Assembly (NCBI RefSeq): GCF_963678635.1
Contig: NC_087069.1
Coordinates: 54,976,928-55,040,927 of the forward strand
Source of the DNA: Symsagittifera roscoffensis
Lineage: Eukaryota; Xenacoelomorpha; Acoela; Convolutidae
Reading direction: 5' to 3'
DNA: 64,000 nucleotides
Part shown: positions 1 to 12,869 of the stretch, piece after piece
Layout of the letters: every line of letters starts with the position of its first letter
Position numbering within the stretch: position 1 is the stretch's first letter
Notes under the pieces: model-generated
Database searches by the model: none
Seen by the model: the letters and a program-made list of their open reading frames with translations, nothing else
What the model was told of the DNA's origin: nothing
Program-made: the position numbers and the translations under genes

Positions 1-1
1 C

Positions 2-485
2 ATGCAAAAAGGACAGGAGCTTGACATGTTTAACGATACTGTCATGGATAAACGACAGGATACGGACATGTTCAATGACACATCCCTAGAAAAACGACAA
101 GAGTTCGCCATGCTTAACGACACTGTCATGGAGAAACGTCAGGAAAATTACGTACTGAACGACACACTAGTAGAAAAACGACAGGATGACAACGACACAA
201 TCACAATGATCTTCAAACGACAAGACCTTTTGAGTCTGAATGAAACAATGGGGATGCTAGAAAAGCGCCAGGCGTCCGGATTTGACAATGAGTCTGCTGA
301 AGTTGTCGAGAAACGCCAAGAGAATGGTGTTTTTAATGATTCTGGAATCATAGAAAAACGCCAACTCGCTGAAAGTTTTAACGACTCTGATATAATGAAA
401 AAACGCCAAGAGTCTGGACTTTTTAATGGCTCTTCTGAAGTTCTGGCTAAGCGTCAAGAGTCTGGATCCCTTGATGAATCTAGTG
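2..485 (+). repeat. Coding minisatellite, about 42-bp units encoding K-R-Q-(E/D)...N-(D/E)-(T/S)
   Basis: At least eleven head-to-tail units of 36-48 bp lie within the first exon. AAACGACAG/AAACGCCAA (KRQ) marks each start. Units 1-4 share FNDT or LNDT; later units change to NES, NDS and NGS, and the last loses its Asn (DES). Divergence therefore increases toward the 3' end. The array continues past the left edge of the window. Confidence 0.85.
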
Positions 486-1663
486 GGACTACTTGGAGGG
501 AAGAGTGTAGTCGGGTAATTGGAAACTGGTTGAGATTGACAGAAAGACAGGTGGCTAACATGTCTGCAGATGGTCCAGCTGTGGGAAAACGAGGCGTCAA
601 TGTGGGGGTGAGGGCGATGGCTGCCAGAAGTCTGGCTCAGATGATGAGTCTACCTGAGACAGGTATTAATGCAAATTAGCTCAAAAGTAAAGATTCCGTT
701 TTGAGCCGTTTTTGAGAAATTTGAGCCGTTTTTGAGCTTAAAAATTACGAAAACAGGTTAAAAAATTCTGGTAAATTGCTCAAAATAGTCTAAAACGATT
801 TCAAACTCTCAAAACTATTGAAACTCTGCTTGAAATCTCTCAATTTTTTAATTCAAAATATGCCGGGAGATGATAATTCTTTCTATTTGATAAATTTTCT
901 GTCCACAAACTGTTTGTTTAAAAAACGTAAAGCCAAACTTGCTGGCCTAGATTTTTTTAATCATTCGTTAAAAGGCGGTAATGGTTAGCTAATTTTTTGC
1001 ACTATGGTTTCCTCCATAAACCAAAAGTACTAATCATACAATTCCATAAACTAAGTCTATGTAAATTTAATTAAATGCTGAAACTAGTTAATGTTTATTG
1101 ATTTCTGATTACAAAGTGAGAAAAATTAGGAATTAGATTTCTCAACGTCCTTTAGATTCGCTGACCAGAAACGAAATATCAACGTTTTGGCGTTCGCTTA
1201 TACAACCAAATGGTTAGTTAAAGATAAGAAACACAATATGGTTTTGATTATAAACTTCAGTTGTATCGTCATGTTTGCTGTCTCATTTTACAGTCAGATA
1301 ATGTCTAAAATGGACTTTACAGTATTTTTAACAGTAATTTGAAGATAAGAAATAGTTGATAATAGTTTTTGACTGCTTTAATTGAGTCTTGTTTGTTCAT
1401 TTTCTGCAGGTTTTGACCTTGACCTTGACATGGACAGAGTGAAAGACTTGATGGACCAATCAGCAGAAGGAGTGAGAGAGGGGATGGAGGAGGGCAAGGG
1501 GATGATGATGGGGTGGTGGGACGCACTGAAGCAACAAATCAAACAGGCCACTTTGGGGGGAGGGCCAGAGAGTGAGGGGGAGGAGGAGGAGGAGGGGGTT
1601 TGGTTCGACTCAAATGGCAGAAGTGACTTTGACACCGAAGATAACTGGATCGGATCTGACTAG
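2..1663 (+). CDS. Repetitive KRQ-motif precursor protein, 5'-partial, two exons (2-662 joined to 1410-1663)
   Basis: The window opens inside the coding region, so the N-terminus and any signal peptide are missing. Ten Lys-Arg-Gln motifs recur about every 12-16 residues (roughly residues 17-160). Almost every unit carries an Asn-Asp/Glu-Thr/Ser sequon, for example QDTDMFNDTSLE. An eleventh, leftmost unit has Lys-Gly-Gln. Lys-Arg is the classic prohormone-convertase site and a following Gln can cyclise to pyroglutamate, so a multi-copy secreted peptide precursor is plausible. No C-terminal Gly precedes the KR sites, so amidated peptides are not expected. Exon 1 ends with donor ACAG/GTATTA (intron 663-1409). 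The acceptor TTCTGCAG precedes 1410, and the phase-1 join makes a Gly codon. The second exon encodes a Met/Asp/Glu-rich tail with a run of five Glu, ending at TAG 1661-1663. An ATTAAA lies about 60 bases downstream. A structural or extracellular-matrix repeat protein is the main alternative. Confidence 0.6.
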
Positions 1664-2667
1664 GAAATTGATTTTGAAAAAGTCGCTGAATTTCTGTTTT
1701 TCTCTGATAAAAAGCCAGAATTAAAAAATTATAGATTATTTGAAGTGCAATACTACTCTTGGCTGGTCTAATTTAAAATATTCAGCAACATTTCTTTTTG
1801 AAAATCCACAGAAGGTTATTTCCAATCTGATACAGCCGACAATGAAATTCATCCAAATTAGTAAAAATAATCGAAAAGAAAAAACAAGGATAGTCGGTTA
1901 CTAAGCAAGTAGCACAAAATGTTCCGGCCATAGTCTTTAGAAAACTACGGGTTAGAAAGTTTTTTTCCTAAATAGTGTTATTTTTTCTGCTTGGTGTGAC
2001 AAAACGATGTGACGTAAAAATATATTTATTGGGCGCTTATTTGACAGTGGTAGTAATACAAGCGACATGGACAAAAATAATTGTCGAAAAAATGACTGGA
2101 AAAAAACGAGAAAAAAATAATTAATAAGTATTTAAATGTGATTCGAATCATGACTTGAAGAGCTTTAATATAATATATCAATCAACCCAGTCCAATCATT
2201 ATTTGTGGTACCTGATTTTGCACCCGAATACAACCTTCCTCTCCATTTTCAATGATCGGAACAAAAACTAGGGCAAATTCGTCTCGAACTTGTTCGCATC
2301 CTTGGAAAAACTACCTAAGCAAATTCACATACCATTTTCACTTTGCCCCTTATCTGCAGCTCTTGCAAACTTAAGCAAGTTGACATTATACTGATGTGAC
2401 AAAACCTCATATTCATTTTTTTGGTGATGGCGTTATGATAAAAACTAAAAACACTTGATTTCCTGTATTTTGAACTTCAAAATGGGTACTTTTTATCAAC
2501 AGTATGGTTTAATTCTATTTTTTTGTTATTTATTTTGGTCTATTGTTTTTGTACGGTTTGAGTCTTACATAAATAGAAACAAGGTTTCCGCTCAAAGACC
2601 GTTTGATCTAATGACGTTCTCACAAGTTTCACTCTGGGATATAGTTAATACCAATATCTTATACAAA
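1664..2667. other. AT-rich spacer, no gene seen
   Basis: This stretch follows the stop codon of the repeat precursor. It has only short open frames with skewed composition and no splice-supported exon. A likely polyadenylation hexamer (ATTAAA) sits near 1719. Confidence 0.6.
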
Positions 2668-3272
2668 TCTGATACAAAATAGACTTATCATTATAAGTTA
2701 AATATCGACAACTAAACCGGCGTGTAAATATACAAATACAACTTGTATATATGAAAATGAATAAAACAATACTAATATTAGATATAAAAATAATCTCGAA
2801 AAAAACTAATGAAACTGACAATAAAAAAATTTATTGTGTATTTCTATCAAAGAAATGTTCAAGTTCAAAAATAAGTTTTTTTTAGCTTTAACTTTTCTCA
2901 GCTTTATGCTTAAAATGTTCCATCTATTACAACTATTGTTTACTACAGATTTCTTTCCCCAATTTAATTTAAAAAAACTGTTTTGTTCAATTTGTTTTGA
3001 GCTTTCGTTTAGTTTTAGATGAACTGCCTACCAATTTCCACTAATCTAATATTTATCGCCGCATCGAGTATTCTAGTGAAACTATGCGGGGCAAAAAAAA
3101 GTTTGACCTGTAAGAATTAGACTTGAGAAGTAGATCTCGTGCAAGTAAATTCTGCAGCAGATAGCACACTTTCACCCTCCAATTAATTTGTCTTTTTATT
3201 CTGTTAATTTGAGACATGGATAGATTTTGAAACAATGCTGAACTGAAAGATAAATGTGACAAAACTATTAAT
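2668..3272. repeat. Module A, copy 1
   Basis: It runs from GATACAAAATAGAC to TGTGACAAAAC.ATCCGAAAA and is closely similar to 5866-6484 throughout, with small indels. Both copies contain the AATTAAACCGGCGTGTAAA-like segment near the left end. No coding content is recognised; the short ORFs inside differ between the copies. Confidence 0.75.
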
Positions 3273-3273
3273 C

Positions 3274-4540
3274 CGAAAAAAAACCTGTTGATTTTAATTT
3301 TTGTTTCAAGCCTAAGAATTCTTTCTGTATTTCCTCGAAAAGCACGAAAATCACCTTTTTTCTACTGCTGGATACGTAAATTAGTTATTTCTTTTAGTTG
3401 TTCGCGTTGATATTGCCCCGAGTATGCCACGAGGTTTGGTTATAAAAAAGTAATTAGAGGGAAAAGTTGACTATTTCAGAATATTTTACCCGAAAAGCTC
3501 AGTTCTCAAAAAATTTTATGGAAAATTGCTTTTTATATCATTTTTTTGCTTCGAGCTTTCCAATGTCGCTAAAATGAATTTACAACAACATTTTAGACTC
3601 AACCTGTTTTTTATATAGTGCACACTTTTCTTTTCTCTTTTCTTATCTGATTGAAACAGTGAAGCAAACGATATTTAGTTCGAGAATATCGTGGAGCTTG
3701 CGTTCTTCAAGCATGCCTTCAATTTATTTAATGGCCGCAGAGTTTCTCCTGTTTATATATACATTGTAATAGCGAAAGAAACTAGAACACGAAAAGGTTA
3801 TGTTATTGGTCAGACTGAACCGGGCCAACAGAATCATCAAATCATTACACAAATTCTCCCTGGAAATGTGCTCTTCTTGATTTCTTTTGTAGTTTTCAGT
3901 TATTTCAGATCGCAGGGCACCGCAAACATTTTTTCTTCGAATACAAAGGAAAATAAAAAATAAATCCTTTACATTGCTTACTACTATTAAACTACTGCTA
4001 TAACGAAGCATGTCGTTCCGATCGGCCACCGCTTCGTTATCTTGCTCGTCAATCATTACTTGACTCAGTCCTATAATCGCCAACTTCAACTACTCACTCG
4101 ACTAACTCAGCCCGGAACCAAACGCGGATTCGATTCAACTTAACTACTTTGAATTACAATTAGCTTCACCTCAAGCAATAGCGTCCTTCACGGACCAGCT
4201 ACCCTTCTGGGTTTGCTGAATCGTTCCCTCTAAGGAGAAACAATTATCTAATTGCATACTGTTCATTATTATCTAACTATCTTTGAGATCAACAGTTTGC
4301 TCTCCTAACGTAATTGTTCTGCTGTCCTCTTGGAGGCTCTCCGGTATTCTCCACTCACTTCCTTATCTTTTTTTTTCAAATTAGCTTTGGTTAAAGTCAC
4401 GGTTAATCGTTATAAGTCACGGCATTCGCTTAAATCACAAGTCCGCACGTGTTCTATACATTCACGCCTTCCACTGTCAACTTTTACAAGTGCCAAGTTC
4501 GTTTTCTTTTTATTAAACCTGTCACGCTTTTAAGATAAAA
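3274..4540. repeat. Module B, copy 1
   Basis: It begins at CCGAAAAAAAACCTGTTG and matches 9246-10500 nearly end to end. On the minus strand both copies share a coding-looking stretch (GLSQVMIDEQDNEA, around 4030-4085) that is broken by stops in other parts, so an old retroelement is possible. It is followed directly by module C. Confidence 0.7.
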
Positions 4541-5765
4541 AAAATGCCGTGGATGTCACAATTCGAACCAATCAAAGAAGTGTCATATGATCCTATTCAA
4601 AAAAATCCTGAACTCAGTAATTTGTTACCCTCGAGGTCAATTCAACCTCCTAAGTTTACTCAGTTAGCTTCCCATGGTCTGTATTTTCATTATCCTGTTA
4701 ATTTTCCAACCTCCCGGTGTGGGGGAAGACCCTTTCCAGTCTAAGAGATACGGCATTTTCCGGTCTTAAGCCAGAGTTTTCCTACGGAGTTTTGGTCCTA
4801 ACCACCTAAAGATCATCTACAGATCACGCCCGGGTCACTCGGAGTCAATCCTCTATATGAGGGTTTCAAATCTCTCGTTGAGTCTCGAAAATACCCAATT
4901 TCAAAACGACACATGTTTCAAAAACACGCAATTATTTATTCACGGGTAATCCCTTCGCAAAGGTCTTTTATCGTGTTACCGACAGTTTTTATTATTACCG
5001 GAAAGTGATACCACATAGGTATGGTTCACTATTTTGGCTATTCAATCCACTTGACCTTGCCCCTTATTCTGGAGAAATAGCCGATTTCTGTTCTGAGGGT
5101 TTGTTTTCTAGCGCTGATAACTTACGGTACAGCCCTCGGGTTTGGTTTAAAATCTAACACATGTTCTATCTTGCCACTTTCTACCAATTCTCTAATTGTT
5201 GGCGCCCTGTGTTCCTTGAGTGCTCAGAGACGACATTTAGAAATTAGGGTTGGGTTTGTTTAATTAGGGCCAAAAATCATAACTACGTGTCCAGCGGGAC
5301 TGGGGTTCTAAGCTTATGCTCCCTCATCTAACCCAAAATATACTAACTTTTGATGCCAATCTAACCGCTAGTTAGCGGGTTCTTAAAGGGCTATTTGCAC
5401 TTCTGCAATCGTTTTTAATTGGGCCAGGAGGGTCCGAGGAGTTCGTACTTTTGCGAGCCCAGCTTGAGTCATCTCTAGTATCGGTTCTAGGATTTTCATA
5501 ATAATTGTCTCTATACTTTTCCATTTAGGGAGTGTAGTTCTATCGTCCAACACTTGGGTTTTCAGCCATAGGATATACTCTAGCTTTGAAGAGTTGAACT
5601 CAATTTTTATCGACCATTTTTTTGTTCACATCTTAACTTGTGGACAAAACAATCATCACAACAGTACGTGCTTACCATTAGCTTAACCATACTGCATGCA
5701 ATTCCCAGGAAAACTTTTTAAGTCGAGTTCTAACTTTTTTAAAAAGGTACTAGGATCAACAATCC
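4541..5765. repeat. Module C, copy 1
   Basis: One of four copies. The + strand starts with a short frame (FEPIKEVSYDPIQKNPEL, from 4544) that recurs in copies 3 and 4. The minus strand near 5390-5640 carries an 80-90 codon frame (LEPILEMTQAGLAK) shared by all four copies, ending at the same stop; in this copy a stop interrupts it near its start. No family is recognised. Confidence 0.75.
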
Positions 5766-5865
5766 TACTTTAATAAACCTTCTCAAACCGGAAATGAAAC
5801 TGATAACAAATTTTTTTTTCACAAAGATGTTAATTCAAAAAAGCGATTGATTAAACATACCTGCT

Positions 5866-6484
5866 GATACAAAATGGATTTAATATAATAAGTTAAATAT
5901 CGACAATTAAACCGGCGTGTAAAAATACAAATACAACTTGTATATATGAAAATGAATAAAAAATACTAATATTAGACATAAAAATAATATCGAAAAAAAT
6001 CATGAAACTGACAATAAGAAATTTATTGTATATTTGTATCAAAGAAACGTTCAAGTTCAAAAATAAGTTTTTTAGCTGTAACTTTTCTCAGCTTTTTGCT
6101 ATAAATGTTCCATCTATTACAATTATTGTTTACTATAAATTTCTTTCCCCTATTTGTCTTAAGAAAACTGTTTTTTGTTTAATTTGTTTTGAGTGTTCGT
6201 TTAGTTTCAGAGAAACACTTTTTTAGATGAACTGCCTACCAATTTCCATTTTTCTTATGTTTTCGCCACAACGAATAATCTAGTGAAGCTATGAGGGGCA
6301 ATAAAAAGTTTGACCGGTAAGAGTTTAGACTTGAGAAGTAGATCTCGTGCAAGTTCAAAAATTCTGCAGCAGATAGCACACTTTGTTTGTCGAATTAATT
6401 TGTCTTTTTATTCTGTTAATATGAGACATGGATAGATTTTGAAACAATGCTGAGCTGAAAGATAAATGTGACAAAACTTGTGAT
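5866..6484. repeat. Module A, copy 2
   Basis: Second copy of the 2668-3272 module, shifted by about 3.19 kb. It is followed not by module B but by a short unique segment (6485-6614) and then a left-truncated module C. Confidence 0.75.
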
Positions 6485-6614
6485 CCGAAAAGCATAATTC
6501 TTGTTTCTAATGGCACAATGTTTCAAACGCAGTATATTGACTTAATTGCAACAGCCAAATTGCTCAAACATTTAATCAATTCAACTGACAAAGTAAGTTT
6601 TTTCTCCACAAGCC

Positions 6615-7660
6615 AGAGGTCTTAAGCCAGAGTTTTCCTACAGAGTTTTGGTCCTAACCACCTAAAAACCATCTACAGATCACTCCGGGGTCACTCGAAG
6701 TCAATTCTCTATATGAAGGTTTCAAATCTCTCGTTGAATCTCAAAAATACCCAATTTCAAAAAGACACATGTTTCACAAACACGCAATTATTGATTCACG
6801 GGTAATCCCTTCGCAAATGTCTTTTATCGTGTTACCGACAGTTTTTTATTAACACCGGAAAGTGACACCACATAAGTATGGTTCACTATTGTGGCTATTC
6901 AATCCGCTTGACCTTGCCCTTTATTCTGGATAAATAGCCGATTTCTGTTCTGAGGGTTTGTTTCCAAGCGCTGATAACTTACGACACAGCCCTCGGGTTT
7001 GGTTTAAAAACTAACACATGTTCTATCTTGCCACTTTCTACCAATTTTCTAATTGTTGGCGCCCTGTGTTCCTTGAGGGCTCAGAGACGACATCCAGAAA
7101 CCAGGGTTGGGTTTGTTTAATTAGGGCCAAAAATCATAGCTAAGTGTCCAGCGTGACTAGGGTTCTAAACTTATGCTCCCTCATCTAACCCAAATTATAC
7201 TAACTTTTGATGCCAATCTAACCGCTAGTTAGCGGGTTCTTAAAGAGCTATTTGCACTTCTGCAATCGTTTTTAATTAGGCCAGGAGGGTCCGAGGAGTT
7301 CGTACTTTTGCGAGCCCAGCTTGAGTCATCTCTATTATCGGTTCTAGGATTTTCATAACGTTTGTCTCTATACTTTTCCTTTTAGCGTGTGTAGAACTAT
7401 CGTTCATCACTTGGGTTTTCTGCCATAGGAGATACTCTAGCTTTGAAGAGTTGAACTCATATTGTATCGACCATTTGTTTGTACACATCTTAACTTATGG
7501 ACAAAACAAACATAACAGTACGTGCTTACCATTAGCTTAATCATACTGCATGCAATCCCCAGGGTAACATTTCAAGGTTAATTTCTAAGTTTTTTCAAAA
7601 TGTACTAGGATCACCAATACTACTTTAATAATCCTTCTCAAACCGGAAAATTTGACAAAC
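6615..7660. repeat. Module C, copy 2 (left-truncated)
   Basis: It lacks roughly the first 220 bp of the module, including the + strand frame. The shared minus-strand frame is open here from 7488 to 7276. The distal end (AATTTGACAAACAACAG) matches copy 4 and runs into the tail of a module B at about 7711. Confidence 0.7.
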
Positions 7661-7710
7661 AACAGTTTTTACTGCTTTTGTGGTAAGTTTGCGGTTTATT
7701 AACCTCCACG

Positions 7711-8882
7711 CCTTCCACTGTCAACTTTTACAAGTGCCATGTTCGTTTTCTTTTTATTAAACCTGTCATGCTTTTAAGATAAAAGTATACCGTGGATGTC
7801 AAAATTCGAACCAATCAAACAAGTGTCATATGATCCTATTCAAAAAAATCCTGAACTCTGTAATTTGTTAACCTCGAGGTCAATTCAACCTCCTAAGTTT
7901 ACTCAGTTAGCTCCCCACGGTCTGTGTTTTCATTATCCTGTTAATTTTTTAACTTCCCGGGTTGGGGGAAGACCCTTTCCAGTCTCAGAGATACGTCATT
8001 TTCCGGTCTTAAGCCAGAGTTTTCCTACGGTGTTTTGGTCCTAACCACCTAAAGACCATCTATAGATCACGCCGGGGTCACTCGAAGTCAATCCTCTATA
8101 TGAAGGTTTCAAATCTCTCGTTCAGTCTCAAAAATACCCAATTTCAAAAAGACACATGTTTCACAAACACGCAATTATTGATTCAGGGTTAATCCCTTCG
8201 CAAAGGTCTTTTATCGTGTTACCGACAGTTTGTTATTAACACCGGAAAGTGACACCATATAGGTATGGTTCACTATTGTGGCTATTCAATCCGCTTGACC
8301 TTGCCCTTTTTCTGGATAAATAGCCGATTTCTGTTCTGAGGGTTTGTTTCCAAGCGCTGATAACTTACGACACAGCCCTCGGGTTTGGTTTAAAAACTAA
8401 CTCATGTTCTATCTTGCCACTTTCTACCTATTCTCTAATTGTTGGCGCCCTGTATTCCTTGAGGGCTCAGAGACGACATCCAGAAACCAGGGTTGGGTTT
8501 GTTTAATTAGGGCCAAAAATCAAAACTAAGTGTCCAGCGGGACTGGGCTTCTAAGCTTATGCTCCTTCATCTAACCCAAAATATACTACTTTTTGATCCC
8601 AATCTAACCACTAGTTAGCGGGTTCTTAAAGGGCAATTTGCACTTCCGGAATCGATTTTAATTGGGCCAGGAGAGTCCGAGGAGTTCGTGTTTTTGCGAG
8701 CCCACCTCGAGTCATCTCTAGTGTCGGTTCTAGGAATTTCATAAAGTTGGCTTCTACGTTTTCCATTTAGGGAGTGTAGATCTATCGTCCAACACTTGGG
8801 TTTTCAGCCATAGGAGATACTCTAGCTTTGAAGAGTTGAACTCAATTTTTATCGACCATTTTTTTGTTCACATCTTAACTTA
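7711..8882. repeat. End of module B plus module C, copy 3
   Basis: It starts with the last 80 bp of module B (CACGCCTTCCACTGTCAAC) and continues into a module C that stops abruptly after CACATCTTAACTT. The initiation codon of the shared + strand frame is changed from ATG to ATA. Confidence 0.7.
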
Positions 8883-9245
8883 ACAAAGAAAAATATACGA
8901 CACAAATTGAAAAAAGCCTTCGTTGGTTTTTTTTTCAATACTATAGTCAAACATTATGCGATAATTGCACAGCATCTATCTATCAAGTAATTTTTTGGTC
9001 CTTATACATAAATCTGAGACCTGCAAATAAATTTATAATTATTGAACCTCATTGTTTAAAACACGCACTGAATATGGTGATTGCGTTACATAATTGTTTG
9101 TTTTCAGGATAAATTTTTTTGGGTAATTTCCTATCATTTTCTCTTGATCTTTCACAGATCAGTAGAGTTTTTACATTTTTATTCCCTGTGACGTTTTTGC
9201 AGTTTTTTTGAATCGCTTTTTGCTCCAACTTTTTTTCTGGAAGCC
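8883..9245. other. Unique spacer between C copy 3 and B copy 2
   Basis: No similarity to the neighbouring modules and no convincing gene. A 77-codon minus frame here is Lys/Asn-rich, as expected from base composition. Confidence 0.5.
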
Positions 9246-10500
9246 CGAAAAAAAACCTGTTGATTTTAATTATTAGTTTCAAGCCTAAGAATTATTTCAC
9301 TATTTCCTCCAAAAGCACGAAAATCACCTTTTCTTTACTGTTGGATACGTAAATTAGTTTTTTTTAGTTGTTGGCGTTGAGATTGCCACGAGTGTGCCAC
9401 GAGGTTTGGTTATAAATAAGTAATTGGAAAAAAAATGACTATTTCAGAATATTTCATCCGAGAAGCTCAATTCTCAAACATTTTTATAGAAAATTGCTTT
9501 TTATATCAGTTTTTTGCTTCGAGCTTTCCAATGTCGCTAAAATGAATATACAACAGCATTTTAGTCTCAACCTGTTTTAGTGCACACTTTTCTTTTCTCT
9601 TTTCTTAAATGACTGAAACAGTGAAGCAAACGATATTTAGTTCGGGAATATCGTGGAGCTTGCGTTCTTCAAGCACGCTTTCACTCTATTTAATGGCGGC
9701 ATAGTTTCCCCGTTTATACACTGTAATAGCGAAGGAAACTAGGACACGATATTATCCACAAACCTATAAGTTTTATGTTAGTGGTCAGACTGAACCGGGA
9801 CGAAAAATCATCAAATCATTACACAAATTCTCCGTTGAAATGTGCTTTTTTTTTGATTTCTTATGTGGTTTTCAGTTATTTCAGATCACAAGGCACTGCA
9901 AACAATTTTTCTTCGAATACAGAGGAAAATAAAAAAATCAAATCCTTTACTGAGCTAACTACTATTAAATTACTGCTATAACGAAGCCTGCATGTCGTTC
10001 CGATCGGCCTCCGCTTCGTTATCTTGCTCGTCAATCATTACTTGACTCAATCCTAAACTCGCCAACTTCAAAAATTCACTCGACTAACTCAGCCCGGTAC
10101 TAAACGCGGATTCGAATCAACTTAACTACTTTGAAACACAATTAGCTTCAACTCAAGCAATAGCGTCATTCACGGACCAGCTACCTATCTCGGTTTGCTG
10201 AATCGTTCCCTCTAAGGAGAAACAACTATCTAATTGCATACTGTTCATTATGATCTAACTATCTTTGAGATCAACAGTTTGCTCTCTTAATGTTATTGTT
10301 CTGCTCTCCTCTTGGAGGCTCTCCCATATCGTCCACTTCTTTGAAATTATCTTTGGTTAAAGTCACGCCTAATCGTTTTCAGTCACGGCATTCGCTTAAA
10401 TCACAAGTCCGCACGTGTTCTATACATGCACGCCTTCCACTGTCAACTTTTACAAGTGCCAAGTTTGTTTTTTTATTAAACTTTTGACGCTTATAAGATA
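9246..10500. repeat. Module B, copy 2
   Basis: It matches 3274-4540 at an offset of about 5.97 kb, with scattered substitutions and indels. The minus-strand coding-looking run is present but frameshifted relative to copy 1. Confidence 0.7.
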
Positions 10501-11745
10501 AACGTATGCCGTGGATATCCCAATTTGAACCAATCAAACAAGTGGTGTCATATGAGCTTATTCAAAAAACTCCTGAACTCAGCAATTTGTTACCCTCGAG
10601 GTCAATTCAACCTCCTAAGTTTACTCAGTTAGCTTCCCACGGTCTGTATTTTCAATATTTTTTAATTTTTTTTATTCCAGGGGTGGGGGAAGACCCTTTC
10701 CAGTCTCAGAGATACGGCTTTTTCAGGTCTTAAGCCAGAGTTTTCCTACGGAGTTTTGGTCCTAACCACCTAAAGATCATCTGCAGATCACACCGGGGTC
10801 ACTCGGAGTCAGTGCTCTATATGAGGGTTTCAAATCTCACGTTGAGTCTCAAAAAAAACCCACTTTCAAAAAGACACATGTTTCAAAAACACGCAATTAT
10901 TGATTCACATGTAATCCTTTCGCAAAGGTCTTTTTGTCGTGTTACGAACCGTTTGTTATTAACACCGGAAAGTGACACTACATAAGTATGGTTCACTATT
11001 GTGGCTATTCAATCCGCTTGACCTTGCCCCTTATTTTGGATAAATAGCCTATTTCTGTTCTGAGGGTTTGTTTTCAAGCGCTGATAACTTACGGTACAAC
11101 CCTCGGGTTTGGTTAAAATTCTAACACATGTTCTATATTGCCACAATCTACCACTTCTCTAATTGTTGGCGCCCTGTGTTCCTTGGGAGCTCGGAGACGA
11201 CATCCAGAAATGAGGGTTGGGTTTGTTTAATTAGGGCCAAAAATCATAACTACGTGTCCAGCGTGACTGGGGTTCTAAGCTTATGCTCCCTCATCTAACC
11301 CAAAATATACTAACTTTTGATGCCAATCTAACCGCTAGTTAGCGGGTTCTTAAAGGGCTATTTGCACTTCCGCAATCGTTTTTAATTGGGCCAGGAGGGT
11401 CCGAGGAGTTCGTATTTTTGCGAGCCCAGCTTGAGTCATCTCTAGTATCGGTTCTAGGATTTTCATAAAGTTTGCCTCTATACTTTTCCTTTTAGGGTGT
11501 GTAGAACTATCGTTCATCACTTGGGTTTCCAGCCATAGGAGATACTCTAGCTTTGAAGAGTTGAACTCATTTTGGATGGACCATTTGTTTGTCCACATCT
11601 TAACCTCTGGACAAAACAACTATAACAGTACCTGCTTATCATTAGCTTAACCATACTGCATGCAATCCCCAGGGTAACATTTCACCTCGAGTTCTAAGTT
11701 TTGTACAAGGATCGCCAATACTACTTTAATAATCCTTCTCAAATC
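10501..11745. repeat. Module C, copy 4
   Basis: Full-length copy following B copy 2 exactly as C copy 1 follows B copy 1, so B+C (about 2.5 kb) was duplicated as one unit. The conserved minus-strand frame is longest here (11350-11619, 89 codons). This frame is the only candidate coding sequence of the module. Confidence 0.75.
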
Positions 11746-12869
11746 GGAAAATTTGACAAACAACAGTTTTTACTGCTTTTGTGGTATATTTGAGCCAAAC
11801 ACTTAGCTTCAGGGAAATTGATTGCAAAACAAAAACGGGACAGACAAAATTTTAAATGTTTTTGTTGACCCGTAGGAACTTCAATAAAAGGTTTCATCCA
11901 GCTTCCATTTTCACAGTCTTTCATCGAAGATTTTTTTGGGTTAAATCCTGATGATGCATTGCTGAGTTTTTCCGTTGAAAACGTTTTCGATCGATAAAGT
12001 TTTTGCGCTAAAAAAGAAGGTAAGTCCACTGAAGTTTTCTTTTATCAAAATCGTTCAGCGTTAAACCTTCCACTTGCATTTGGAAGTTTTCGAAGTATAA
12101 AAAAAATGAAATATTTTGATCTTCGAGAACAATTTAGAAGTTTTCAAACTGGTTTCAATACAAAGTACAAAATTATTCAGGAAGCTTCTGTCGATAGTTC
12201 ATGATTTTTTCACTGTTGAAAGATATTTGAAGGTTACCATAAAAAAGCTTTAGTTGGACAAATCCCCTTTTTTCCAAATAGAAAATCTAGAGCAGTCGGT
12301 CTTTCGCTTGTACTGCTCGACTCAAGGTGATTGACTTTTTTATGTGTTGTGAATGACAAGCGTTCAAGCTTCAACTATCGCTTTCTCAACAATACCAGAA
12401 AATTTGAAAACAAACACTGCAGTTAGAGCAAAATTTAGCCTCAGCGCAAACACTGCGGCAATATTCAATCAAAAATCTTGGTTAAAAACTCAAGCTTTCA
12501 TGGCTAAAATTTTCAAAACGGCTTTTTCAAGACAGGCATCGATATCGCTCTTGAAACATGTCGCGCTCGGGAAAACCGTCATACGGTCACGTATGAGTAA
12601 ATACTGTTTTCTAATCCAAACGGGTTGGTAAACAGAATATCGAATTAAATCATAATTCCGCAGTTACAACTGAATAGTAGAGGTTAGTTCTTACGCTCTG
12701 AAATCCAACGCTTCGAGCTATGTATACCTTTTAATCAAGGTCATGGGATAAATTTTCAGATACAATATTTCATTTCTCGTCTCAAGCATTATACCATATT
12801 TCAATTCTCCTCTTCGCTTTCATTATGTCGCGTTTTAGATCCTTTTTATGGATACTTGCCGACTTCTTA
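11746..12869. other. No gene recognised
   Basis: Two open frames (minus 11739-12029, plus 12353-12631) overlap this stretch. Neither shows a motif, splice support or a second copy, so they are left uncalled. Confidence 0.5.

Noticed and set aside
1378-1635. Ser/Pro-rich minus frame
   Set aside because: Shadow of the acidic second exon of the KRQ precursor.
3724-4089. 121-codon minus frame in module B copy 1 with a GTAAGC donor-like site
   Set aside because: The frame is broken in the second copy and has no recognisable domain; kept only as module description.
12353-12631. 92-codon + frame
   Set aside because: No motif and no splice signals in phase.
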